DNA from: Streptomyces sp. cg36
Lineage (GTDB): Bacteria > Actinomycetota > Actinomycetes > Streptomycetales > Streptomycetaceae
Length of the DNA stretch: 64,000 nucleotides
Reading direction: 5' to 3'
Assembly (NCBI RefSeq): GCF_041080675.1
Contig: NZ_CP163520.1
Span: 1,550,001-1,614,000 of the forward strand
The notes below the pieces were generated by a model that saw only the letters and a list, made by a program, of their open reading frames with translations, had not been told where the DNA came from and ran no database searches. Within the stretch, counting starts at the first letter, position 1. Every line of letters begins with the position of its first letter. The translations under genes were made by a program, and so were the position numbers. Of the stretch, positions 39,502-46,961 are shown piece after piece.

Positions 39502-40707
39502 ATGGCCCGTCTCGCCCAGACCGCCGGTCTGACCGACGTCCAGCAGGAAATCCTGGCCACCGTCCGGGACTTCGTCGACAAGGAGATCATCCCGGTCGCG
39601 ACCCGGCTGGAGCACGAGGACGAGTACCCGACGCAGATCGTCGAGGGGCTCAAGGAGCTCGGCCTGTTCGGGCTGATGATCCCGGAGGAGTACGGCGGCC
39701 TGGGCGAGTCGCTCCTGACGTACGCGCTGTGCGTCGAGGAGATCGCGCGCGGCTGGATGTCCGTCTCCGGCATCATCAACACGCACTTCATCGTGGCGTA
39801 CATGCTCAAGCAGCACGGCACCCAGGAGCAGAAGGACACCTTCCTGCCCCGGATGGCGCTGGGCGAGGTGCGCGGCGCGTTCTCGATGTCGGAGCCCGCG
39901 CTGGGCTCGGACGTGTCGGCGATCACGTCCAAGGGCGTCAGGGACGGCGACGAGTACGTCCTGAACGGCCAGAAGATGTGGCTGACCAATGGCGGAACGT
40001 CATCGCTCGTGGCCGTTCTGTGCCGGAGTGACGAAGGACACCCCGAGGGGACCGCGCCCCACAAGTCGATGACGACCTTCCTGGTGGAGAAGGAGCCCGG
40101 CTTCGGCGAGGTCCGGCCCGGCCTGACCATCCCGGGCAAGATCGACAAGATGGGCTACAAGGGCGTCGACACGACCGAACTGGTCATGGACGGACTGCGC
40201 ATTCCGGCCGATCGCGTGCTCGGCGGGGTCACCGGCCGAGGGTTTTACCAAATGATGGACGGCGTGGAGGTCGGACGCGTCAACGTCGCGGCCCGTGGCT
40301 GCGGCGTCGCTCAGCGTGCATTTGAGCTGGGTGTCTCCTATGCCCAACAACGTCATACTTTCGGCAAGGCGATCGCCCAGCACCAGGCGATTCAGTTCAA
40401 GCTGGCCGAGATGGCTACCAAGGTCGAGGCCGCTCATGCCATGATGGTCAACGCAGCACGCAAAAAGGACTCGGGAGAACGAAACGACCTCGAAGCGGGG
40501 ATGGCGAAGTACCTCGCCTCCGAATACTGCAAGGAGGTCGTGGAGGACGCCTTCCGCATCCACGGCGGCTACGGCTTCTCCAAGGAGTACGAGATCGAGC
40601 GCCTGTACCGCGAGGCGCCGATGCTGCTCATCGGTGAAGGTACCGCCGAGATCCAAAAAATGATCATTGGGCGTCGGCTTCTCGAAGAGTACCGATTCCA
40701 GGGTTGA
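39502..40707 (+). CDS. Acyl-CoA dehydrogenase, probable (2S)-methylsuccinyl-CoA dehydrogenase
   Basis: A 401-residue FAD flavoenzyme. F-S-M-S-E-P-A-L-G-S-D and W-L-T-N-G are FAD/substrate motifs, R-H-T-F-G-K and H-G-G-Y-G-F-S-K belong to the C-terminal domain, and I-G-E-G-T-A-E-I-Q includes the catalytic Glu. By operon position it should oxidise methylsuccinyl-CoA to mesaconyl-CoA. From about 39,985 onward the codon choice becomes noticeably more A/T-rich (for example G-F-Y-Q-M-M-D as ggg ttt tac caa atg atg gac), unlike the first 480 bp, which may reflect recombination or expression tuning. Confidence 0.9.
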   Translation: MARLAQTAGLTDVQQEILATVRDFVDKEIIPVATRLEHEDEYPTQIVEGLKELGLFGLMIPEEYGGLGESLLTYALCVEEIARGWMSVSGIINTHFIVAYMLKQHGTQEQKDTFLPRMALGEVRGAFSMSEPALGSDVSAITSKGVRDGDEYVLNGQKMWLTNGGTSSLVAVLCRSDEGHPEGTAPHKSMTTFLVEKEPGFGEVRPGLTIPGKIDKMGYKGVDTTELVMDGLRIPADRVLGGVTGRGFYQMMDGVEVGRVNVAARGCGVAQRAFELGVSYAQQRHTFGKAIAQHQAIQFKLAEMATKVEAAHAMMVNAARKKDSGERNDLEAGMAKYLASEYCKEVVEDAFRIHGGYGFSKEYEIERLYREAPMLLIGEGTAEIQKMIIGRRLLEEYRFQG

Positions 40708-40892
40708 TTGCGGCTTTTGGGTCGGTTTGGCCGCGAAGTAGATCACACCCTGTAAGCGTTTTCTCAGGGCTTGCGGCCGACCGACTCGGCTTCTGGCTTT
40801 CCCAGTTGCGGCTCGCAACCGATAGCATCGCTGGTAAACCAGCCGCCGTCCCCCACTTGCCAGCGCGGCATCATCCGCTACGAAGGTCATCC

Positions 40893-41549
40893 ATGCCCCA
40901 CAGCCAAACCTCTGCACCTCGCGACGGTTTCCTCCAGGGACGTCTTGCCCGCGGAGCATCGCCGTGGCTTCTGCCGACCGTCGCCACCGCAGCCCTCAGC
41001 CTCGCCCGCGCGCGCCGCTCCGGCGCCGCCAAGGCCGTGGCCGTACCCGCCACCGCGCTCGCGGCGGGCATGCTGTGGTTCTTCCGCGACCCCGAGCGCG
41101 AGATCGCTACCGGGCGGGTCATCTCCCCCGCCGACGGCGTGGTGCAGAGCATCATGCCGTGGAAGGACGGACGCACCCGCGTCGCGATCTTCATGAGCCC
41201 GCTGAACGTCCACGTCAACCGCGCGCCCCTGGCCGGCACGGTGACGTCCGTCGAGCACGTGCCCGGCGGGTTCGTTCCGGCGTTCAACAAGGAGAGCGAG
41301 AACAACGAGCGCGTTGTCTGGCACTTCGACACCGAGCTCGGCGACATCGAGATGGTGCAGATCGCGGGTGCGGTGGCGCGGCGGATCGTCCCCTACATCC
41401 CCCAGGGCACCAAGGTGGAGCAGGGCGAGCGCATCGGTCTCATCCGGTTCGGCTCCCGCGTCGACATCTACCTTCCGGAGGGGGTCGAGGTCGCCGTCGA
41501 GGTCGGCCAGAAGACCACTGCGGGGGTGACTCGAATTGACCGTGATTGA
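40893..41549 (+). CDS. psd: Phosphatidylserine decarboxylase, short (archaeal/Sinorhizobium-type)
   Basis: A 218-residue pro-enzyme that makes phosphatidylethanolamine from phosphatidylserine. Two hydrophobic helices occur near residues 24-65. I-F-M-S-P-L-N-V-H-V-N-R holds catalytic histidines, and L-I-R-F-G-S-R-V-D contains the F-G-S self-cleavage site that yields the pyruvoyl group from Ser. Length suits the short Psd class. The 3' end overlaps pssA by 14 bp. A 185-bp upstream region with unusually A/T-rich stretches probably holds the promoter. Confidence 0.93.
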   Translation: MPHSQTSAPRDGFLQGRLARGASPWLLPTVATAALSLARARRSGAAKAVAVPATALAAGMLWFFRDPEREIATGRVISPADGVVQSIMPWKDGRTRVAIFMSPLNVHVNRAPLAGTVTSVEHVPGGFVPAFNKESENNERVVWHFDTELGDIEMVQIAGAVARRIVPYIPQGTKVEQGERIGLIRFGSRVDIYLPEGVEVAVEVGQKTTAGVTRIDRD

Positions 41550-42384
41550 TCCGGACACCACCGACTGGGTGCCGGGCGCGGACGCCGACGACGACGCGGA
41601 GGAGATGCCCCTCTCCCTGCGGCTGTCGATAGCGGACACCCTCACGCTCGGCAACGCGACCTGCGGATTCATGGCGGTGTACTTCACCACCACCGGGATC
41701 CTCATCCCGCACCTGTCGGGCAGCGCCGAGACCGGCATGGCGCGGCACTCCGCCGCGACCGCCGTGATCCTGATGCTGCTCGCGGCGATCTTCGACCTCT
41801 GCGACGGCCTGGTCGCGCGGAAGCTGCGGAGCTCGCCGATGGGCGCCGAGCTGGACAACCTCTCGGACCTGATCAGCTTCGGGCTGGCCCCGGCGTACTT
41901 CGTGCTCGTGTACGGCATGGTCGCCGACGACGCCCACCAGCGCGTCGCGGCCGTGGCGGCGATCACGGTGCTGCTGGCGGTGGTGCTCAGACTCGCGCGG
42001 TTCTCCTGCGTGACGATGAAGGACGGCATGTTCCAGGGCATGCCGAGCCCCTTCGGTGCGCTGACCGTCGTCTCGATCGTGCTCCTTGAGCTGCCGTTCG
42101 TGCCGACGCTGCTCGCCGTCATAGGAGTGGCGTGGCTGATGGTCAGCCGGGTCGAGTACCCCAAGCCGCGGGGCATCCTCGCGGTGGCCATGCTCAGCTG
42201 GATCGTCGGGGCGATGGGGATGCTGGCGGCCTGGGCGTTCGACGCGCCGGGCGGGCAGCTGCTGCTCCAGACGGGCTGTGTGCTGCAGGTCGTGCTGGGT
42301 GCGGTGATTCCGCTGTTCGCCACGGCTCGCCGGGTGAACAGCATCCGCGACAACCGCCGCGAGGCGCGGGCGGCACAGCCGTAG
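41536..42384 (+). CDS. pssA: CDP-diacylglycerol-serine O-phosphatidyltransferase
   Basis: A 282-residue integral membrane enzyme of the CDP-alcohol phosphotransferase family, here with the complete motif D-L-C-D-G-L-V-A-R followed by G-A-E-L-D-N-L-S-D (DX2DGX2AR...GX3DX3D). About eight hydrophobic segments follow a ~30-residue acidic N-terminus. It forms phosphatidylserine, the substrate of the adjacent Psd. The start is TTG at the overlap with psd, with GGGGGTGA upstream; a GTG two codons later is equally possible. A strong terminator follows. Confidence 0.93.
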   Translation: MTVIDPDTTDWVPGADADDDAEEMPLSLRLSIADTLTLGNATCGFMAVYFTTTGILIPHLSGSAETGMARHSAATAVILMLLAAIFDLCDGLVARKLRSSPMGAELDNLSDLISFGLAPAYFVLVYGMVADDAHQRVAAVAAITVLLAVVLRLARFSCVTMKDGMFQGMPSPFGALTVVSIVLLELPFVPTLLAVIGVAWLMVSRVEYPKPRGILAVAMLSWIVGAMGMLAAWAFDAPGGQLLLQTGCVLQVVLGAVIPLFATARRVNSIRDNRREARAAQP

Positions 42385-42404
42385 CGCCTGACGGCGCGGT
42401 GTAC

Positions 42405-42442
42405 GAGAAGGGCCCCGGACCGAACGGTCCGGGGCCCTTCTC
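42405..42442 (+). terminator. Strong terminator after psd-pssA
   Basis: A perfect 17-bp inverted repeat (42405-42421 and 42426-42442) with the 4-nt loop GAAC, 20 bp past the pssA stop codon. The stem core is GGGCCCCGGACC. It is the strongest hairpin seen in the window. Confidence 0.9.
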
Positions 42443-42508
42443 GCGCCGCGCGCACGCCCCGTGCGCGGACCATCTGGGTCCGGGGGCCTCTCCACGGCGC
42501 GGACCGTG

Positions 42509-42890
42509 CGGGGTTGCTCGCGCAGTTCCCCGCGCCCCTAGGTACTCGGCGGCCCGGCCGGGTCCACAGCGCACCCCGGGCACCGGGTCCCGCCCCGGCC
42601 GCACGCCCCCAGGCACTCACCCCCGAACCCCAGGGGCGCGGGGAACTGCGCGAGCACCCCGCACGGCCCGCAGACGAACAAGCCCCTGCGACAGCACACC
42701 GGGCACGGCCGAGCACAACACACCCCCGAACCCCCAGGGGCGCGAGGAACTGCGCGAACACCCCACACGATCCGCAGACGAACGAACCCCTGCGGCAGCA
42801 GCCCACACGTGGCCGAGCGCGACACACCCGCACTGGCGTGAGCCACCCCGCACGGTCCGCGGACGACCGGCACCCCGCCGCAGACCGTGC
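42509..42890. repeat. Dispersed GC-rich repeat units (GGGGCGCGGGGAACTGCGCG type)
   Basis: Copies: GGGGCGCGGGGAACTGCGCG near 42634, GGGGCGCGAGGAACTGCGCG near 42739, and an inverted copy GCGCAGTTCCCCGCGCCCC near 42520. The first two are followed by similar A-C-C-C-C and CCGCAGACGAAC segments about 105 bp apart, so a larger unit has been duplicated. Similar units occur as interspersed intergenic repeats in Streptomyces genomes. Confidence 0.7.
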
Positions 42891-42899
42891 GGGGACCGG

Positions 42900-44054
42900 T
42901 CAGGACAGGAAGTCGCGGGCGATCCTCTCCGCCGTGCGCTCCAGCAGCGGCCCCGCCCCGGCCATGCAACGGGCGGGATCGGGCTCCAGGTCCGTAAGGG
43001 CGTACGCGCGGCGGATTCCGGCCGCCCCCAGCGCCGACGGCGCCAGCGCGAGACGGCCGCAGACCGCGACGACCTCGATGCCGGCCGCGCGCGCCGCCGC
43101 GGCCACGCCCGCCGGCGCCTTGCCGTGCAGGGTCTGCTCGTCCAGCGACCCCTCACCGGTGATCACCAGCGTCGCCCGGGCCAGCGCGGGCGCGAAGCCC
43201 AGCACGTCCAGCATGACCTCGATGCCGGGCCGGAACCGCGCGCCCAGGGCCACCAGGGCGCCGTAGCCGATGCCGCCCGCCGCGCCCGCGCCCGGGGCGA
43301 GGGCGGCCTCGGCGGCCGGGGCGCCCAGGGACGCCTCCAGGACCTCGGCGAAGTGGCCGAGGGCGAGGTCGAGGGCGGCCACGTCCTCGGGCGTGGCGCC
43401 CTTCTGCGGCCCGTACACCGCCGGCGCGCCCTTGGGCCCGGTCAGCGGGTTGTCCACGTCGCTGGCGAGCACCAGGTCGACCGAGGCGAACCGGGGGTCG
43501 AGGCCGGAGAGGTCCGCCGTCGCCAGCGCCGCCAGCGGGCCGCCGCCGGGCGCCACGGGCTCGCCCGCCGCGTCCAGGAAGCGCGCGCCCAGCGCCGCGA
43601 GCATGCCCGCGCCGCCGTCGGTGGTGGCGCTGCCGCCCACCCCGAACACGATCGTGCGCGCCCCCGCGTCCAGCGCGGCCAGCAGCAGCTCGCCGGAGCC
43701 GTACGTGGTGGCGGTCAGCGGGGCGAAGACGCCCGCGGGCAGGTGCTGGAGGCCGGACGCCTCCGCCATCTCCACCACGGCGACCCCGTCCCGTACCGCG
43801 AAGGCCGCGGCGACCGGGGTGCCGAGCGGGCCGGTGACCCGGGCCTCCCGGCGGTCGAACCCGGCCGCGATCGCCGCCGCGACCGTGCCGTCGCCGCCGT
43901 CGGCGACCGGCAGGGTCTCCACCGGCAGACCGGGGACGACCCGTCGCAGCCCGGCCGTCACCCGCTCCGCGACCTGTACGGCCGTGAGCGAGCCCTTGAA
44001 CTTGTCCGCCGCGACGAGCACGCGGGCGGTCTCCAAAACTGCTCCGTCCGTCAC
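42900..44054 (-). CDS. Glycerate kinase (GlxK/GarK family)
   Basis: A 384-residue kinase phosphorylating D-glycerate. R-V-L-V-A-A-D-K-F-K-G-S-L-T is the family start, P-V-A-D-G-G-D-G-T-V the substrate loop, and G-V-G-G-S-A-T-T-D-G-G-A-G-M and T-G-E-G-S-L-D-E-Q-T are the conserved Gly-rich motifs. GTG start, chosen because it directly precedes the first strand; a much longer in-frame extension upstream is unrelated. Single leftward gene; divergent from the BCCT transporter across 144 bp. Confidence 0.92.
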   Translation of the reverse strand: MTDGAVLETARVLVAADKFKGSLTAVQVAERVTAGLRRVVPGLPVETLPVADGGDGTVAAAIAAGFDRREARVTGPLGTPVAAAFAVRDGVAVVEMAEASGLQHLPAGVFAPLTATTYGSGELLLAALDAGARTIVFGVGGSATTDGGAGMLAALGARFLDAAGEPVAPGGGPLAALATADLSGLDPRFASVDLVLASDVDNPLTGPKGAPAVYGPQKGATPEDVAALDLALGHFAEVLEASLGAPAAEAALAPGAGAAGGIGYGALVALGARFRPGIEVMLDVLGFAPALARATLVITGEGSLDEQTLHGKAPAGVAAAARAAGIEVVAVCGRLALAPSALGAAGIRRAYALTDLEPDPARCMAGAGPLLERTAERIARDFLS

Positions 44055-44198
44055 CTTGCTAATCCCTTGCTTTCGAACAGGCAGTCGCGCCGCTGCCGAC
44101 CCTATCCGCCGCGCGGGCCCCTGCCCATAGGCGTCATGCACGGCGGGACGGCGTGCCACCCCACGAAACCTCCATATCGCGCACCATAGTGGGGCGGC

Positions 44199-45905
44199 AT
44201 GAGCACGGATTCGATCGATCATTCCGGCCCCGGCGACCCGCCCGCCGCCACGCAGGACCCGGCCCCCGACCTGACCGTCGTGGCGATCGGGGTGGGCGCG
44301 GTGGCGGCGGTGGTCGCCTGGGCCGCGCTCGGCAAGGACTCCTTCGACAGCGCCTCCAGCACCGCCCTGGCCTGGGTGCTCGCCAATTTCGCCTGGCTGT
44401 TCGTGATCGCCGCCGACACCTTCCTGGTGCTCTGCGTGGTCCTGGCGATCAGCCGGTACGGGCGGATCAGGCTCGGCGCCGACGACTCCGAGCCCGAGTT
44501 CACCAACCTCGCGTGGATCGCGATGATGTTCAGCGCGGGCATGGGCATCGGCCTGATGTTCTACGGGGTGGGCGAGCCGCTCACCCACTATCTGGCCCCG
44601 CCGCCCGCGAGCGGCGCGGCCCCCCGCACCGGCGACGCGGCCCGGGTGGCGCTGGAGTACTCGTTCTTCCACTGGACGCTCACCCCCTGGGCGATCTACG
44701 GCATGGCGGGCCTGGCCCTCGCGTACTCGGGCTTCCGCAAGGCGCGCGGCAACCGGCTCTCCGCCGCGTTCACCCCGCTGATCGGGGCCCGGCGCGCCGA
44801 CGGCTGGCCGGGGCGCTGCATCGACCTGCTCGCGGTCTTCGCGACCGTCTTCGGCACCGCGACCAGCCTGGGCCTGGGCGCGCTCCAGGTCTCCAAGGGC
44901 CTGAACATCACGGCGGGCGTCGACGACTCCACGGCCACCGAGCTGATCATCATCGCCTCGCTCTCCGCCGCCTTCGTGCTGTCCGCGTTCTCCGGGCTGC
45001 ACAAGGGCGTGAAGTGGCTGTCCACGCTGAACATCGTGCTCGCCGCCGCCCTGATGCTCTTCGTCTTCCTGCTCGGCCCGACCGTGTACGTACTGGACAC
45101 GGTCCCCGCCTCCGTCGGCGGCTATCTGCACGAGCTGCTGCCGATGGCCAGCCGCACCGGCGCCTTCACCGACCGCGTCTGGCTCGGCGCCTGGACGATC
45201 TTCTACTGGGCGTGGTGGCTGTCCTGGGCCCCGTTCGTGGGCACCTTCATCGCCCGCATCTCGCGCGGCCGGACCGTCCGGGAGTTCCTGATCGGGGTGC
45301 TGCTCGTGCCGAGCGGGGCGACCGTGCTGTGGTTCTGCGTGATGGGCGGGACCGCGATCCGGCTGGACTCCACCGGCACGGCGGACCTCGCGGCCAAGGT
45401 GAAGGACGGCGCCGAAGCCTCCCTCTTCGCGATGCTGGACGCGCTCCCGATCGGCACGGTCACCTCGTACCTGGCGATGGCGCTGGTCATGACGTACTTC
45501 ATCACCAGCGCCGACTCGGCCTCGCTGGTGATGGGCTCGCTCACCAGCCGGGGCGCGCTGCACCCGCCGACCTGGCTGGTGGTCCTGTGGGGCGTGCTGA
45601 TGGCCGGGGTGGCGGCGGTGCTGCTGGTCGCGGGCGGCCTCCAGTCGCTCCAGACCGCGACGATCCTGGTGGCGCTGCCGTTCGTGGTGGTGATGCTCGG
45701 GCTGTGCTGGGCGCTCCTGAAGGAGCTGCGCGAGGACCCGGGCGCGGGCCCCGCGCGCGGTCACGCGCTGCACGGGGTGCGCGACGCGGTGCGGGCGATG
45801 GTGGGCGACGCGCTCACCGAGCAGGGCCCGGCCCGCCACCACCGGCTGCGGCGGGCCGCCAAGTCCCGTACGGGGGAAGACGGTTCGGGCACGCCGGAGG
45901 CATGA
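44199..45905 (+). CDS. BCCT family betaine/carnitine/choline transporter
   Basis: A 568-residue membrane protein with 12 predicted helices. The BCCT signature G-M-G-I-G-L-M-F-Y-G-V-G-E-P is in TM3 and W-T-I-F-Y-W-A-W-W-L-S-W-A-P-F-V-G in TM8, the aromatic trimethylammonium-binding segment. The C-terminal ~55 residues are hydrophilic (R-H-H-R-L-R-R-A-A-K-S), as in osmoregulated members. Likely takes up glycine betaine, choline or a related osmolyte with Na+ or H+. A 16-bp perfect hairpin lies just downstream. Confidence 0.93.
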   Translation: MSTDSIDHSGPGDPPAATQDPAPDLTVVAIGVGAVAAVVAWAALGKDSFDSASSTALAWVLANFAWLFVIAADTFLVLCVVLAISRYGRIRLGADDSEPEFTNLAWIAMMFSAGMGIGLMFYGVGEPLTHYLAPPPASGAAPRTGDAARVALEYSFFHWTLTPWAIYGMAGLALAYSGFRKARGNRLSAAFTPLIGARRADGWPGRCIDLLAVFATVFGTATSLGLGALQVSKGLNITAGVDDSTATELIIIASLSAAFVLSAFSGLHKGVKWLSTLNIVLAAALMLFVFLLGPTVYVLDTVPASVGGYLHELLPMASRTGAFTDRVWLGAWTIFYWAWWLSWAPFVGTFIARISRGRTVREFLIGVLLVPSGATVLWFCVMGGTAIRLDSTGTADLAAKVKDGAEASLFAMLDALPIGTVTSYLAMALVMTYFITSADSASLVMGSLTSRGALHPPTWLVVLWGVLMAGVAAVLLVAGGLQSLQTATILVALPFVVVMLGLCWALLKELREDPGAGPARGHALHGVRDAVRAMVGDALTEQGPARHHRLRRAAKSRTGEDGSGTPEA

Positions 45906-45922
45906 GCCGCGACGGCCGCGGT

Positions 45923-45959
45923 CCCACAGGGTACGGGCATCCCGCCCGTACCCTGTGGG
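45923..45959 (+). terminator. Perfect 16-bp hairpin between the BCCT and NUDIX genes
   Basis: The arms at 45923-45938 and 45944-45959 are perfectly complementary with a 5-nt loop; the core is GGGTACGGGC / GCCCGTACCC. It ends two bases before the NUDIX GTG start, so it may both terminate the transporter transcript and mask the NUDIX start region. Confidence 0.8.
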
Positions 45960-45961
45960 GC

Positions 45962-46453
45962 GTGACGACCGATGACTACGCGCGCTACATCGCCGGCCTG
46001 CCCCGCGTCCTCGCCGCCGCCGCGATGCTCCTGCGCGACGAACGGGGCCGGGTGCTCCTCGTCGAGCCGAACTACCGGGAGGGCTGGGCGCTGCCCGGCG
46101 GGACGGTGGAGTCCGACCACGGCGAGTCGCCGCGCGGGGCCGCCCGCCGCGAGACCCTGGAGGAGATCGGGCTGGACCTCGCGCCGGGACGGCTGCTGGC
46201 GGTCGACTGGGTGCCGGGCGCGGGCCGCCCGCCGCTGGCCGCCTACCTGTACGACGGGGGCGTGCTCGGCGAGGGGCGGCTCAAGGAGATCCGCCTCCAG
46301 GAGGAGGAGCTGCTGTCCTGGCGGCTGGTGCCGCGCGAGGAGATCACCCGGTACCTGCTGGGCGGGCTCGGCCACCGCGTCCTCGCCGCGCTCGACGTGC
46401 TGGCGATGAACGCGGGCACGGTGGAGCTGGAGGGCGGGCGCCCGGTGGGCTGA
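45962..46453 (+). CDS. NUDIX hydrolase
   Basis: A 163-residue pyrophosphohydrolase. The NUDIX box reads G-G-T-V-E-S-D-H-G-E-S, then A-A-R-R-E-T-L-E-E-I-G-L, with the catalytic R-E-x-x-E-E intact and about two extra residues (D-H) before the first conserved Glu. These enzymes hydrolyse nucleoside diphosphates linked to other moieties; the substrate cannot be assigned. The GTG start abuts the 16-bp hairpin, and no Shine-Dalgarno sequence is free of it. Followed by its own terminator. Confidence 0.85.
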   Translation: MTTDDYARYIAGLPRVLAAAAMLLRDERGRVLLVEPNYREGWALPGGTVESDHGESPRGAARRETLEEIGLDLAPGRLLAVDWVPGAGRPPLAAYLYDGGVLGEGRLKEIRLQEEELLSWRLVPREEITRYLLGGLGHRVLAALDVLAMNAGTVELEGGRPVG

Positions 46454-46472
46454 GCCCCCGCGCGCCCGCACG

Positions 46473-46512
46473 GGGATCCGGCCGGGACACGGACCCGCCC
46501 CGGCCGGATCCC
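46473..46512 (+). terminator. Terminator after the NUDIX gene
   Basis: A perfect 14-bp stem, GGGATCCGGCCGGG / CCCGGCCGGATCCC, with a 12-nt loop, 20 bp past the stop codon and 50 bp before the next gene. Confidence 0.7.
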
Positions 46513-46562
46513 AATCCGGCAACTCTGCTGCCGGACAGGCCCGTTGGCACCACAATGTCCCC

Positions 46563-46958
46563 GTGCCGCCATACGACTTCATGGAATTCGCCCTGGCCGA
46601 CGGCGCCCGGGTCAGAGTCGAGCTCGCCCCCGTCGGCGAGCCGGAACCCGCCGCCGAGGCGGAGGGCGCAGTCGCACCCGATCTGCCGGGCGGGGTCGGC
46701 GGGGTCACGCCCGTCGGACGCGGCGCGCGCGTCTCCGCGCTCGCCACCGACGCCCTGCGGGCCGTGCTGAGCCCGCTGGGGCCCGTCCTCCAGCAGGTGC
46801 ACGACTCGGTGCGGACCATCCCCGACCCGCCCGACTCGCTCTCCGTCGCCTTCGGCCTCCAGATCGGCCAGGACCTCAAGCTCGGCATCGTGGGGGCCAA
46901 CGGGCAGGCGAGCATGACCGTGTCGGCCACCTGGCAGCTGCGGCCCGGCGGCAACTGA
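46563..46958 (+). CDS. CU044_2847-family small protein (trypsin-co-occurring domain, Trypco1-like)
   Basis: A 131-residue protein starting with GTG. It opens F-M-E-F-A-L-A-D-G-A-R-V-R-V-E, has a Pro/Glu-rich linker, then a helix and the strands L-S-V-A-F-G-L-Q-I-G-Q-D-L-K and the final S-M-T-V-S-A-T-W. The pattern F-G-L-K/Q-x-G-x-x-L and S-x-x-V-x-x-x-W matches the actinobacterial family found next to trypsin-like proteases in predicted NTP-dependent conflict systems. Three bases separate it from the protease gene. Likely a cytoplasmic adaptor; role not established. Confidence 0.75.
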   Translation: MPPYDFMEFALADGARVRVELAPVGEPEPAAEAEGAVAPDLPGGVGGVTPVGRGARVSALATDALRAVLSPLGPVLQQVHDSVRTIPDPPDSLSVAFGLQIGQDLKLGIVGANGQASMTVSATWQLRPGGN

Positions 46959-46961
46959 GCC

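Larger units (their letters stand above)
42385..42899. other. Intergenic region between pssA and glycerate kinase
   Basis: No gene recognised. It starts with the pssA terminator and contains repeated GC-rich units. The lack of family-like coding on any strand and the recurring short unit suggest a repeat-derived spacer. Confidence 0.6.

Noticed and set aside
42509..42890. Small genes in the pssA-glycerate kinase gap
   Set aside because: Frames here are repeats in translation (Ala/Arg/Pro/Gly-rich) with no ribosome binding site and no family similarity.
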